A stretch of DNA of 6,451 nucleotides from a bacterium (GCA_027364775.1 DAHXOS010000061.1:1-6451); one strand, 5' to 3'. Counted from the first letter of the stretch, positions 1 through 5,880 are shown. Program-made: numbers and translations. Notes: generated by a model from the sequence alone, not told the origin.

Positions 1-1262
1 ATGTTGAGGTGGCAATCCAATATACAGATTCATTTAATCAAAATATAGAATCTTATGCAAACGTTCAATCCACTCAGGATGGCGGTACTCACCTTACAGG
101 TTTTAAAACAGCTTTAACTCGCGCAATTAATGACTACGCCAGAAAGCAGGGCTATTTAAAAGAGAAAAATGAGAATCTTACCGGTGATGATACTTTAGAG
201 GGTTTAACAGCAGTTGTAGCAATTAAAATGGATTCTGAACAGTTACAATTTGAATCTCAAACAAAGGACAAATTAGGAAATGCAGAAGTTGCACCTATTG
301 TGTCTTCTATAACTAAAGAAGGCCTAGATACTTTTTTTGAAGAAAATCCTAGAGAAGGTCAAAGGATTATAGAGAAAGTCTTAATGGCAGCAAGAGCTAG
401 AATGGCTGCTAGGGCTGCCAAGGATGCGGTTTTAAGAAAGGGGGCTTTAGAGGGTATGACGTTGCCTGGAAAATTAGCAGACTGTCAAGAAAAAGACCCT
501 GCTCATTCAGAGTTATATATTGTTGAGGGCGATTCTGCAGGTGGGAGCGCAAAACAGGGCAGGGATAGAAAATCACAGGCTATTTTGCCTCTTAAGGGTA
601 AGATCTTAAACACTGAAAGGGCAAGATTAGATAAGATTTTGGGATTTGAAGAGATTAAAGCTCTAGTTATAGCCTTAGGTACAGGTATAGGGGATACAGT
701 ATCTTATGATAAGGTCAGATACCACAGGGTTATTTTAATGACTGACGCAGACGTTGATGGATCCCATATTAGAACTCTTTTATTAACCTTCTTTTTTAGA
801 TATTTACCAGAGATGTTAAGCAGAGGCTATATCTATATTGCCCAACCTCCACTTTATAAAGTCCAAAAAGGTAAGGAGATTCTCTATGCCTATTCTGATG
901 AAGAAAGGGATAAAGTATTAAAACAGCTTAAAGTTCCGGTTGCAGCAGTTACTAAGGTTACAGATGACGTGGCTTTACCTACAACCGGTGAGGAGGGTCC
1001 TGAAGTATCCATTTCAGAAGTAGTTACCAAGGATAAAAAAGTCCCGGGACTTGTTATTCAAAGATATAAAGGTTTAGGAGAAATGAATCCTGATCAGCTT
1101 TGGGAAACTACCATGAACCCTGAAAATAGAGTCTTAAAACAGGTAACTGTTGAGGATGCCCAAGCTGCAGATGAGATATTTACCATGTTAATGGGAGATG
1201 AAGTTCCACCCAGAAAAAGGTTTATCCAAACCCATGCCAAAATGGCAACCCTAGATATTTAA
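1..1262 (+). CDS. gyrB: DNA gyrase subunit B, C-terminal part (5' end outside window)
   Basis: This is the ATPase subunit of the type IIA topoisomerase that introduces negative supercoils with GyrA. The reading frame is open from base 3, and the GTG at base 9 is an internal Val codon: the preceding codons already match the conserved VEVA(I/L)QY stretch, so the true start lies to the left. About 420 C-terminal residues are present. Numbering from that Val, one sees the end of the transducer domain with the ATP-sensing QTK loop (84-86, followed by DKLGN), the Toprim motif EGDSAGGS (173-180, catalytic Glu173), PLKGKILN (194-201), the metal-binding DADVDGSHI (246-254), and the C-terminal QRYKGLGEMNP and WETTMNPE motifs ending in LDI. 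The large Toprim insertion of E. coli-type GyrB is absent, so this is the short form of about 640 residues. Residues about 309-346 form an extra polar, acidic segment just before QRYKGLGEM. ParE is the alternative, but a gyrA partner is encoded nearby. Confidence 0.97.
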   Translation, partial: VEVAIQYTDSFNQNIESYANVQSTQDGGTHLTGFKTALTRAINDYARKQGYLKEKNENLTGDDTLEGLTAVVAIKMDSEQLQFESQTKDKLGNAEVAPIVSSITKEGLDTFFEENPREGQRIIEKVLMAARARMAARAAKDAVLRKGALEGMTLPGKLADCQEKDPAHSELYIVEGDSAGGSAKQGRDRKSQAILPLKGKILNTERARLDKILGFEEIKALVIALGTGIGDTVSYDKVRYHRVILMTDADVDGSHIRTLLLTFFFRYLPEMLSRGYIYIAQPPLYKVQKGKEILYAYSDEERDKVLKQLKVPVAAVTKVTDDVALPTTGEEGPEVSISEVVTKDKKVPGLVIQRYKGLGEMNPDQLWETTMNPENRVLKQVTVEDAQAADEIFTMLMGDEVPPRKRFIQTHAKMATLDI

Positions 1263-1290
1263 TATCTTAAGTTCTAAAATTATCCTATAG

Positions 1291-1319
1291 TTGATATAAG
1301 AACCATTTCTATATATAAT
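1291..1319 (+). promoter_or_regulatory. Predicted sigma70-type promoter for the murC operon
   Basis: A -35 box TTGATA (1291-1296, 5 of 6 consensus bases) is followed by exactly 17 bases and a perfect -10 box TATAAT (1314-1319). Transcription would start near 1326, about 90 bases before the murC start codon. It lies in the spacer after the gyrB stop and points toward murC. It is the best promoter match found by eye in the window. In AT-rich DNA such matches can arise by chance, but the spacing and position make this one plausible. Confidence 0.6.
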
Positions 1320-1330
1320 TTGCAAATATC

Positions 1331-1361
1331 AAATAAAGTAAATTTAAAAAATACTTTATTT
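1331..1361. repeat. Perfect 10-bp inverted repeat at the start of the murC leader
   Basis: AAATAAAGTA (1331-1340) and its exact reverse complement TACTTTATTT (1352-1361) are separated by 11 bases of nearly pure A/T. The stem has only one G-C pair and no clean T-run after it on the + strand, so it is a poor intrinsic terminator for gyrB. It begins about 5 bases after the predicted transcription start, which suits an operator or a 5' mRNA-protecting hairpin. A weak bidirectional terminator cannot be excluded. Confidence 0.4.
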
Positions 1362-1413
1362 TAAAAATCAATAGTATCTCAAAAAATAGCAGTTAGTGGT
1401 AAGATTTATTCAA

Positions 1414-2694
1414 ATGAAAAATGTACATTTTTTAGGAGTAGCAGGGTCAGGAATATCTGCGGTTGCACATATTGCCCAATCTCAGGGGTATAAAATCACA
1501 GGTTGTGACAAAATTCCACATAATGAGTTTACTACAGATTTTTCAGAAGATTTGTTATTTTCCGGGCATTCTGCAGATCACCTGAAAAATATAGATATTT
1601 TAGCTTTAACGCCTGCTGTTTTATCACTTGATCCTAATAATGAGGAAGTAAAAATAGCAAAAGAGCGGGGGATAGAGGTATTAACCTGGCAAGAATTTAT
1701 GGGTAAGTATTTAGAAAAAAATAAGTTTGTTATTGCAGTTTGCGGTACCCATGGTAAATCTACAACTACTGCCATGGCTATAAAGTTACTTGAAGATACC
1801 GCTTTAGATCCCACTGCAGAATTAGGAGCAATACTTCCAAACTCAGGTAAAAACTATAGAGTAGGGGAAAGTAAGTTCTTTATTACCGAAGCTGATGAAT
1901 TTAATGATAATTTTTTAGTTTCCTATCCTGATATTAGTATTGTCACTAATATTGAGATGGACCACCCTGAGTACTTTAAGGATTTTGCCTCTTATAAAGA
2001 TAGTTTTTACAAATTTTTGCTTCAGACTAAATCTTTAATTATTGCTAATTTATCAGATCTTGCTGTTGCTGAAGTCATTAAAACTGTTATGAAACACTCA
2101 TCTGTAACAGTTGTTGATTACTCAAAAAATGAACTTAATTTAAAGCTTAGAATTCCAGGTAAGCACAACCTCTTAAATGCCTCAGCTGTGTTTCAATTAG
2201 GACTGGCTTTAGAGATTGATCCTCAAAAAATTAGAAAAAGCTTGGAAGGTTTTTCTGGCATAGGCAGAAGGTTTGAGTATTTAGGGAAATCTAATGGGGC
2301 AGAGTTTTTTTCTGATTTTGGCCACCACCCAACAGAGATCAAAACTACTATTCAGGCAGCCAGGGAAAAATTTCCTGATAAAACATTAAAATTAATATTT
2401 GAGCCACATATGTTTTCCAGAACCAAAGCCCTTTTTGATGATTTTGTGAAAGTTTTTAAAAATCTACCAATTGATCAGGCAGTTATTATTGATATTTATC
2501 CTTCCAGAGAAAAAGATACAGGTTTAGTTAGAAGCTATCAATTAGTAGAATCTATAAACTCTCCTAAGGTTTTGTATAAAAACCCTGAGGAGTTGAAAGA
2601 ATATCTGGATAAGGAGATAAAATCTGGGGATGTAGTATTTTTCATGGGAGCAGGAGATATAGATTCTCTAGCAAGGAAACTGGTAAAAAGATGA
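1414..2694 (+). CDS. murC: UDP-N-acetylmuramate--L-alanine ligase (MurC)
   Basis: This cytoplasmic ATP-dependent ligase adds the first peptide residue (normally L-Ala) to UDP-MurNAc in peptidoglycan synthesis. Counting from ATG 1414 (426 aa): an N-terminal Rossmann-like motif with GxxGSGIS (8-15), the ATP P-loop GTHGKST (111-117), EADEFND (159-165), TNIEMDH (178-184), PGKHNLLNA (248-256), GRRFE (284-288), DFGHHPTEI (301-309), EPHMFSRT (330-337) and MGAGD (411-415). These are the Mur-ligase signatures in MurC order. The protein is slightly shorter than the usual 450-490 residues. I chose ATG 1414 because MurC normally starts a few residues before the first glycine motif; an in-frame GTG at 1396 would add six residues, and neither start has a strong Shine-Dalgarno. 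EADEFN differs from the common EADESD. Mpl, the murein-tripeptide recycling ligase, is a relative, but the murD and ddl neighbours favour MurC. Confidence 0.93.
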   Translation: MKNVHFLGVAGSGISAVAHIAQSQGYKITGCDKIPHNEFTTDFSEDLLFSGHSADHLKNIDILALTPAVLSLDPNNEEVKIAKERGIEVLTWQEFMGKYLEKNKFVIAVCGTHGKSTTTAMAIKLLEDTALDPTAELGAILPNSGKNYRVGESKFFITEADEFNDNFLVSYPDISIVTNIEMDHPEYFKDFASYKDSFYKFLLQTKSLIIANLSDLAVAEVIKTVMKHSSVTVVDYSKNELNLKLRIPGKHNLLNASAVFQLGLALEIDPQKIRKSLEGFSGIGRRFEYLGKSNGAEFFSDFGHHPTEIKTTIQAAREKFPDKTLKLIFEPHMFSRTKALFDDFVKVFKNLPIDQAVIIDIYPSREKDTGLVRSYQLVESINSPKVLYKNPEELKEYLDKEIKSGDVVFFMGAGDIDSLARKLVKR

Positions 2695-2697
2695 TTG

Positions 2698-2703
2698 AAA
2701 GGA
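2698..2703 (+). promoter_or_regulatory. Ribosome binding site candidate for murD, long spacing
   Basis: AAAGGA sits just after the murC stop and 14 bases before the murD ATG at 2718, longer than the usual 5-10. A TAG at 2709-2711 in the murD frame rules out any earlier start, so ATG 2718 remains the first possible start despite the long spacing. Confidence 0.4.
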
Positions 2704-2717
2704 ATATTTAGAAAAAA

Positions 2718-4058
2718 ATGGTTAAGCAAAGCTTGAATTTTGCTGAAGCAAAATATAAAAAATTTAAGATCCTAATCTTTGGACTGGGTGTAAACCAGGG
2801 TGTCTTGGGGGCTGCTAAGTTTTTTGTTGACCAAGGCGCAGAGGTTAGAATTACAGACTTAAAAACTGCGGATGAGTTAAAGGTCTCTTTAGATAAATTA
2901 AAAGTATTTAAAGATGTTACTTATACCCTAGGTGAACATAAAGAAGAGGATTTTGATTGGGCTGATTTAATTATTAAAAACCCTGGAGTTAAACCGGGAA
3001 ATAAATATTTAGAATATGCTAAATTAAAAGGTAAAAGAATAGAGATGGATATGGGTATACTTTTGGATTTTATCTCTCCATCTCAAGTTATTGGAGTCAC
3101 AGGAACTAAAGGCAAATCTACTACTTCAAGCTTGATTTATACCGCTTTAAAGGAGGCTGGGGAAAATGTAGTTTATGCGGGCAATATTGGTAAATCAGTT
3201 TTGGATATTATCCCTTTTGTTAAAGAGAATACTTTGGTTGTTTTAGAAATTTCTTCTTTCCAATTAGAAGGCTGGGATGTTAAAAAATTATCACCAAAAT
3301 ACGCAGTAATCACCAATATTTTGCCTGATCATCTAAATTACTATCAAAACATGATGCAGTATGCTGAAGCAAAAAGAGTAATAGCTAAATATCAAACTAC
3401 AGGTGATTATCTGTTTATAAATATTTCAGATCATATAACTAACAGTCCAAAGTTTTTAAAGGGATTAAAAGGGAAGTTAACCTATTTTTCAGCTGCTGAT
3501 TTACCAGATGATTTTAAGCCAACTTTAGCAGGATTTCATAATAAAGTTAACTATGCAGCAGCTTTAGCTGTAGCAAAACAATTAGGTTTAAATACTAAAG
3601 AAGCTTTGGATAGTATGAATAAATTTAAAGGTGTAGATTTTAGGCTGCAGGTTATAAAAGAGTGGGGCAATATCAAGATAATTAATGATACAGCTGCAAC
3701 AGGGCCTGATGCAGGTGCTGTCGCTTTAGACGCTTATCCTAATTCAGTATTGATTGCAGGTGGCCAAAATGCCAATATGCCATATGAAAAATTTGCAGAA
3801 GCTATAGAGAATGGCGCTAAAGCAGTGTTTTTTCTAGAGGGAGATGCAACAGAAGAGATAAAAGAATTAATACAAAATAAAGATTTAATTAAGGGAACAT
3901 ATAACAACTTTGATGAACTACTTCAAGACGTTAAAGATTTTGCTAAATCAGGAGATGTAATTTTATTTTCTCCAGGTGCTAAATCTTTTAATCTTTTTCA
4001 AAATGAATTTGATCGTGGCCATAAATTTAATGCAGCAGTAGAAAGATTCTTCAAGTGA
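2718..4058 (+). CDS. murD: UDP-N-acetylmuramoylalanine--D-glutamate ligase (MurD), with altered D-Glu-site residues
   Basis: MurD adds the second stem-peptide residue (normally D-Glu) to UDP-MurNAc-L-Ala, using ATP in the cytoplasm. The 446-residue length is normal. Visible parts are the N-terminal UDP-binding fold with FGLGVNQGVLGAAKFF (21-36), P-loop GTKGKST (129-135), AGNIGKS (154-160), EISSFQLE (177-184), TNILPDHLN (199-207), YAEAK (215-219) whose Lys219 matches the carbamylated Lys198 of E. coli, FHNKVN (273-278), and a C-terminal domain with NDTAAT (323-328), GGQNANM (348-354) and SPGAKSF (418-424). In E. coli terms the substrate-site residues Thr321 and Ser415 are kept (Thr328, Ser423), but Lys319 and Lys348 align with Ala326 and Ala352. 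The stop overlaps the GTG start of the next gene. Family assignment is firm; the exact amino acid added is less certain because of those substitutions. Confidence 0.92.
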   Translation: MVKQSLNFAEAKYKKFKILIFGLGVNQGVLGAAKFFVDQGAEVRITDLKTADELKVSLDKLKVFKDVTYTLGEHKEEDFDWADLIIKNPGVKPGNKYLEYAKLKGKRIEMDMGILLDFISPSQVIGVTGTKGKSTTSSLIYTALKEAGENVVYAGNIGKSVLDIIPFVKENTLVVLEISSFQLEGWDVKKLSPKYAVITNILPDHLNYYQNMMQYAEAKRVIAKYQTTGDYLFINISDHITNSPKFLKGLKGKLTYFSAADLPDDFKPTLAGFHNKVNYAAALAVAKQLGLNTKEALDSMNKFKGVDFRLQVIKEWGNIKIINDTAATGPDAGAVALDAYPNSVLIAGGQNANMPYEKFAEAIENGAKAVFFLEGDATEEIKELIQNKDLIKGTYNNFDELLQDVKDFAKSGDVILFSPGAKSFNLFQNEFDRGHKFNAAVERFFK

Positions 4059-4513
4059 AAATTATCCTTTATAAGATCTACAAAGTCTTACCTGTTTGGT
4101 TAAGATGGATTATTTCCTATATAATCTCAGAGAAATTTATAGTAGGGATCAGTGCTTTTGTAACTAAAAATAAACAGATTTTACTACTTAATAATACTTA
4201 TCAATATTATTGGGCTTTGCCAGGAGGATATCTAAAAAGAGACGAGAGCTTTAAAGAATCTATAGAAAGAGAATTAAAAGAAGAAACAGGATTAACAGTT
4301 AGTATGGAAAGAGTTCTAAAAATTAAGAATGTCCCACATAAACCTGTTATTGATGTTCTAGTTTTATGCAATGTAATTAAAGGAGAAATAAAAGTTGATG
4401 GAAAAGAAGTTAAGGAAGCAAGATTTTTTGATTTAGATAAATTACCCCTAGAAGATATGCCAAAATTCCAAATTGATTATATAGATTTATTTAGAAAGGA
4501 CACTTTTAAATGA
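4055..4513 (+). CDS. Nudix hydrolase, substrate unknown
   Basis: This is a 152-residue Nudix-fold pyrophosphohydrolase. The Nudix box is perfect: G58-x5-E64-x7-R72-E73-L-x-E76-E77-x-G79-L80, which supplies the Mg-binding helix that cleaves X-linked nucleoside diphosphates. It is preceded by the usual WALPGGYL strand and loop (53-60). The first 25 or so residues are basic and hydrophobic (VLPVWLRWIISYIIS at 11-25), seen in some Nudix subfamilies; they could be an amphipathic membrane-touching helix, but I see no signal peptide. The GTG start overlaps the murD stop as GTGA, with a weak AGAAAG 9 bases upstream, and the TGA stop overlaps the ddl start as ATGA, so translation is probably coupled through all three genes. 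Codons are A/T-rich like ddl. The family hydrolyses many substrates (oxidised dNTPs, nucleotide sugars, ADP-ribose and others), and sequence alone does not pick one. Location in a cell-wall operon hints at UDP-sugar or lipid-diphosphate turnover, as inference only. Confidence 0.9.
   Translation: MKIILYKIYKVLPVWLRWIISYIISEKFIVGISAFVTKNKQILLLNNTYQYYWALPGGYLKRDESFKESIERELKEETGLTVSMERVLKIKNVPHKPVIDVLVLCNVIKGEIKVDGKEVKEARFFDLDKLPLEDMPKFQIDYIDLFRKDTFK
4495..4500 (+). promoter_or_regulatory. Ribosome binding site for ddl
   Basis: AAAGGA lies inside the end of the Nudix gene, 9 bases before ATG 4510. It is the clearest Shine-Dalgarno in the cassette and supports the overlapping ATGA start of ddl. 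Confidence 0.6.
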
Positions 4514-5394
4514 AAATATTAATAGTTACAGGAGGAAATTCTTCAGAAAGAAAAATATCTTTAATATCTGCTAAAAATGTAAAAAAAGCTTTAGAAAAAA
4601 ATAAACATACGGTAAAAGTTTTTGATTTTAGAAAAGGATTCGATCCTCTCGAAAAAGTTATTAAAGAGTTTGATGTAATCTTTCCAGTACTTCATGGAGA
4701 AGAAGGGGAAGGTGGAGATTTACAAAAATTTTTGAACTCTAAAAAAGTTAAATTTATTGGAGGGGATTTTAAAGGATTTAAACAGGGATTTTATAAAATA
4801 CCTTTTAAAAAGTTTTGTGATAAAAATAGAATCTTAACTGCTGATTGGAAATTAATTAAAAAACCTCAGGATATTTTAATTTTTGGCTTGCCTTGCGTTG
4901 TTAAAAATTCCAAAGGTGGATCTTCAAAGGAAGTTGTGATCTTAACTGATGAAAAAAGTTTAACTAACAAAAACTTGATTAGATTGTTAAATTTAGATAA
5001 TCAGATTTATGTAGAAAAATATTTAAATGGGATAGAAATTACAGTTGGTGTTATAGATAAAAAAGCTTTACCAGTTATAGAGATCACCCCACCAAAAGGG
5101 AAGTGGTTTGATTATAAGAATAAATATTCAGGAGAAACCAAGGAAATTCCTCACGCACCGTCTTTAACAGAAAAAGAAAGAAAAGAAGCAAAGAAAATTG
5201 CAGAAAAAATTCATAAAGTTTTAAATTTAGGCCATTACTCTAGAACAGATTTCATAGTCTGCAAGGGTAAAATTTATGCTTTGGAAGTAAATACTATTCC
5301 AGGATTAACTCCAAATAGTTTAATGCCCAAAGCAGCTAAAGCTGCAGGATTAGACTTTAACCAATTTATTGAAAAAATAGTTTCTCTTACCTAA
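4510..5394 (+). CDS. ddl: D-alanine--D-alanine ligase (Ddl)
   Basis: Ddl joins two D-alanines with ATP to make the dipeptide that MurF adds to the peptidoglycan precursor. It is an ATP-grasp enzyme of 294 residues, at the short end for the family. Visible: GGNSSERKIS (8-17, Glu13 = E. coli DdlB Glu15), LHGEEGEGGDLQ (61-72), VVKNSKGGSS (130-139, Lys132 and Ser138 = Lys144 and Ser150), VEKYLNGIEITVG (168-180), omega-loop FDYKNKY (200-206, Lys205-Tyr206 = Lys215-Tyr216), SRTDF (244-248, Arg245 and Asp247) and LEVNTIPGLTPNSLMP (258-273, with metal ligands Glu259 and Asn261, and Ser270). The Glu/Ser/Tyr triad is that of D-Ala-D-Ala rather than VanA-type D-Ala-D-Lac ligases. Oddities are Asn133 where KP is usual, GEGGD instead of GEDG, SSKE instead of SSVG, and Tyr95-Lys96 instead of Asp-Lys. 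The gene is very A-rich and Lys-rich. It ends the operon. Confidence 0.93.
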   Translation: MKILIVTGGNSSERKISLISAKNVKKALEKNKHTVKVFDFRKGFDPLEKVIKEFDVIFPVLHGEEGEGGDLQKFLNSKKVKFIGGDFKGFKQGFYKIPFKKFCDKNRILTADWKLIKKPQDILIFGLPCVVKNSKGGSSKEVVILTDEKSLTNKNLIRLLNLDNQIYVEKYLNGIEITVGVIDKKALPVIEITPPKGKWFDYKNKYSGETKEIPHAPSLTEKERKEAKKIAEKIHKVLNLGHYSRTDFIVCKGKIYALEVNTIPGLTPNSLMPKAAKAAGLDFNQFIEKIVSLT

Positions 5395-5487
5395 CTACTT
5401 CTGGAAACAGCATGGAGAACAACAATGCTTACTCCACATTCTAATGAAACTCTATTTTTTTCAACCTCTCGTCTAGAATTAGCCTGT

Positions 5488-5522
5488 TTAGATTAGACTA
5501 TATCTGGCTTAATCTAATTTTT
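5488..5522 (+). terminator. Terminator-like hairpin after the mur-ddl operon
   Basis: TTAGATTA (5488-5495) pairs perfectly with TAATCTAA (5510-5517) across a 14-base loop, followed directly by TTTTT (5518-5522). The 8-bp stem has one G-C pair only, so it is weak by E. coli standards but acceptable for an AT-rich genome. It lies about 95 bases after the ddl stop. AGCC and GGCT (5481-5484, 5506-5509) and GTCTA and TAGAC (5471-5475, 5494-5498) can form competing pairings. Confidence 0.4.
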
Positions 5523-5685
5523 GCATAAAGTTTAGCTAAAGGGTGGGATAATATAAGAGAAGTGCGTAATCAGCTTTAGGGTACTGTTCTGGCCTGGATG
5601 TAATACTACTACTATAAACCACTCTACTCAAACTACTTCATAGTTAATTCCAAGATAAATCTAGCAATACCATAACTTTGGGTAC

Positions 5686-5761
5686 GGTAAAAATATTTGT
5701 AAATTATATTTAAGGAAAATACTCTATAAATTAGTTTTAAAGACTTCTATTAGTTTTTACC
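5686..5761. repeat. Long-span 8-bp inverted repeat in the gap before gyrA
   Basis: GGTAAAAA (5686-5693) is the exact reverse complement of TTTTTACC (5754-5761), 60 bases apart. Inside lies a smaller possible hairpin around 5717-5738, AAAA-T-ACT pairing with AGTTTT with one bulge. This could be the closing stem of a structured leader or small RNA, but an 8-bp A/T-rich match may also be chance. Confidence 0.25.
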
Positions 5762-5776
5762 CTATAGGCTAAATAA

Positions 5777-5804
5777 AATACAACTTTTTGAAGCAATTTA
5801 TAAT
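5777..5804 (+). promoter_or_regulatory. gyrA: Possible gyrA promoter
   Basis: A perfect -10 box TATAAT (5799-5804) has only a poor -35 match AATACA (5777-5782) at 16-base spacing and no extended -10 TG. It would start transcription near 5811, about 70 bases before the gyrA ATG. A weak -35 is common in gyrase promoters that respond to relaxed DNA, but that link is inference. Confidence 0.3.
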
Positions 5805-5848
5805 AAATTGAGGGTAGCAATTATGGGGTAGATTTGGTAAGATAAATC

Positions 5849-5867
5849 AGGCCCAATCAGGGTTTTT
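5849..5867 (+). terminator. Small hairpin with T-run just before gyrA
   Basis: AGGCCC (5849-5854) and GGGTTT (5860-5865) can pair across a 5-base loop, with three G-C, two G-U and one A-U pair. A T-run (5863-5867) overlaps the 3' arm. The end is 13 bases before the gyrA ATG, so it would sit in the gyrA leader and could act as an attenuator or block ribosome access. It is short and partly wobble-paired. Confidence 0.25.
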
Positions 5868-5880
5868 AATTTTAGAAAAG

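Larger units (their letters stand above)
5395..5880. other. 486-base non-coding gap between ddl and gyrA
   Basis: I see no credible gene on either strand: open frames are short, lack family motifs and mostly lack ribosome binding sites. I looked for tRNA (no T-loop of the GTTCRANNC type), tmRNA, SRP RNA and RNase P RNA landmarks and found none. It holds the separately listed terminator-like hairpin, long-span inverted repeat, TATAAT box and hairpin before gyrA. A 9-base direct repeat AACTACTTC occurs at 5393-5401 and 5631-5639, and an ACT triplet run sits near 5604-5612. The likely roles are ending the mur-ddl transcript and driving gyrA. An undescribed small RNA cannot be excluded. Confidence 0.6.

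Noticed and set aside
1..47. ATG at base 1 as a possible gene start
   Set aside because: It is in a different frame from gyrB, whose conserved sequence already runs through this edge.
1270..1303. GTTCT and AGAAC (1271-1275, 1299-1303) as a gyrB terminator stem
   Set aside because: Only five base pairs with a 23-base loop that contains the -35 box, and no T-run after it.
1578..1814. 78-codon open frame on the minus strand inside murC
   Set aside because: It lies wholly opposite the MurC P-loop region, has no recognisable motif, and is a shadow of the real gene.
2685..2700. UGA read as glycine (alternative code)
   Set aside because: Every in-frame TGA falls at the family's normal C-terminus and is followed or overlapped by the next gene's start; none interrupts a conserved domain.
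2538..2729. 63-codon open frame on the minus strand over the murC end
   Set aside because: It is antisense to conserved MurC coding sequence and the murC-murD junction, with no domain or start signal of its own.
5412..5444. Ten-codon open frame starting ATGGAG after ddl
   Set aside because: Too short, no ribosome binding site, no match to a known leader peptide.
5409..5461. Terminator right after ddl using AGCAT/ATGCT or TGGAG/CTCCA and the T-run near 5454
   Set aside because: The stems are five base pairs each, overlap one another, and end 17 or more bases before the T-run.
5530..5600. tRNA or other known structural RNA around GTTCTGGCC
   Set aside because: The purine and A expected at T-loop positions are missing and no acceptor or anticodon stem could be folded; no tmRNA, SRP or RNase P landmark either.
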